NCBI GenBank assembly: GCA_017437205.1
Contig: JAFSBP010000376.1
Span: forward strand, 1 to 5,456
Reading direction: 5' to 3'
Source: Lachnospiraceae bacterium
Lineage (GTDB): Bacteria > Bacillota > Clostridia > Lachnospirales > Lachnospiraceae
Length of the DNA: 5,456 bases
Every line of letters starts with the position of its first letter. The first letter of the stretch is position 1. The position numbers and the translations under genes are program-made. Under the pieces are notes generated by a model, which was not told the DNA's origin, searched no databases, and saw only the letters and a program-made list of their open reading frames with translations. Shown here piece after piece: positions 5,410 through 5,456 of the stretch.

Positions 5410-5456
5410 GGGTGGGTTCCCGAGTGGCCAAAGGGGACAGACTGTAAATCTGCTGC
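5410..5456 (+). tRNA. tRNA-Tyr (anticodon GTA), 5' part, cut by the window edge
   Basis: The first 47 bases of a tRNA are present. The acceptor 5' strand is GGGTGGG (5410-5416), followed by T8 and a D arm with the CCC/GGG stem (5419-5421 with 5433-5435), A14 and the GG pair at 5426-5427. The anticodon loop CTGTAAA (5442-5448) carries GTA at 5444-5446, so the tRNA decodes UAC and UAU. The sequence closely follows bacterial tyrosine tRNAs such as the CCCGAG, GGCCAAAGGG and ACTGTAAATCTG segments. The long variable arm typical of this class II tRNA, the T arm and the 3' end lie beyond the window. The outermost anticodon-stem pair (5437 with 5453) is A opposite C instead of a normal pair. The start at 5410 was chosen so that seven acceptor bases precede T8. 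Confidence 0.9.

Overview
The window looks like a chromosomal segment from a low-to-mid-GC Firmicute of class Clostridia, most likely Lachnospiraceae-like. The evidence is a DUF4364 family protein, a Csp-like cytosolic S8 subtilase with no signal peptide, strong GGAGG-type ribosome binding sites, and a tRNA-Tyr. Base composition is uneven. The partial first gene, the subtilase and the DUF4364 gene are GC-rich, the segment from about 220 to 1380 is strikingly AT-rich, and the two genes at 1387-2910 are intermediate.

Layout. (1) 1-219: 3' end of a YgjP/DUF45-type metallopeptidase gene with an intact zinc-binding HExxH motif. (2) About 230-1340: an AT-rich module. It has a near-consensus sigma-A promoter, a perfect 14-bp inverted repeat just after the -10, an abiEi antitoxin-like gene, and an abiEii nucleotidyltransferase toxin-like gene cut to 136 codons. 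The toxin keeps its GG and TxDxD motifs but loses the rest of the enzyme. A degenerate copy of the promoter palindrome, with identical half-site spacing, lies across the toxin's stop codon. (3) 1387-2910: a two-gene operon of a YkgJ-type cysteine-cluster protein and a 337-residue protein resembling the DUF7309/DUF6930 families, closed by a strong hairpin. (4) 3004-4695: a subtilase with a complete Asp-His-Ser triad. (5) 4700-5227, minus strand: DUF4364 winged-helix protein, convergent with the subtilase with only 4 bases between stop codons. (6) 5228-5409: a divergent control region with one promoter for each strand, leading to (7) a tRNA-Tyr (anticodon GTA) cut off by the window edge.

How the genes work together. 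The abiE pair is a type IV toxin-antitoxin (phage abortive infection) module that appears to have decayed in its toxin while its antitoxin and operator remain intact. The YkgJ and DUF7309-like genes are tightly spaced and probably co-translated, but their function is unknown. The subtilase and DUF4364 genes are host-type genes without an obvious functional link to the module. I see no clear evidence of a wholly new system. The most interesting signals are the paired palindromes around the abiE remnant and the uncharacterised YkgJ/DUF7309-like pair.
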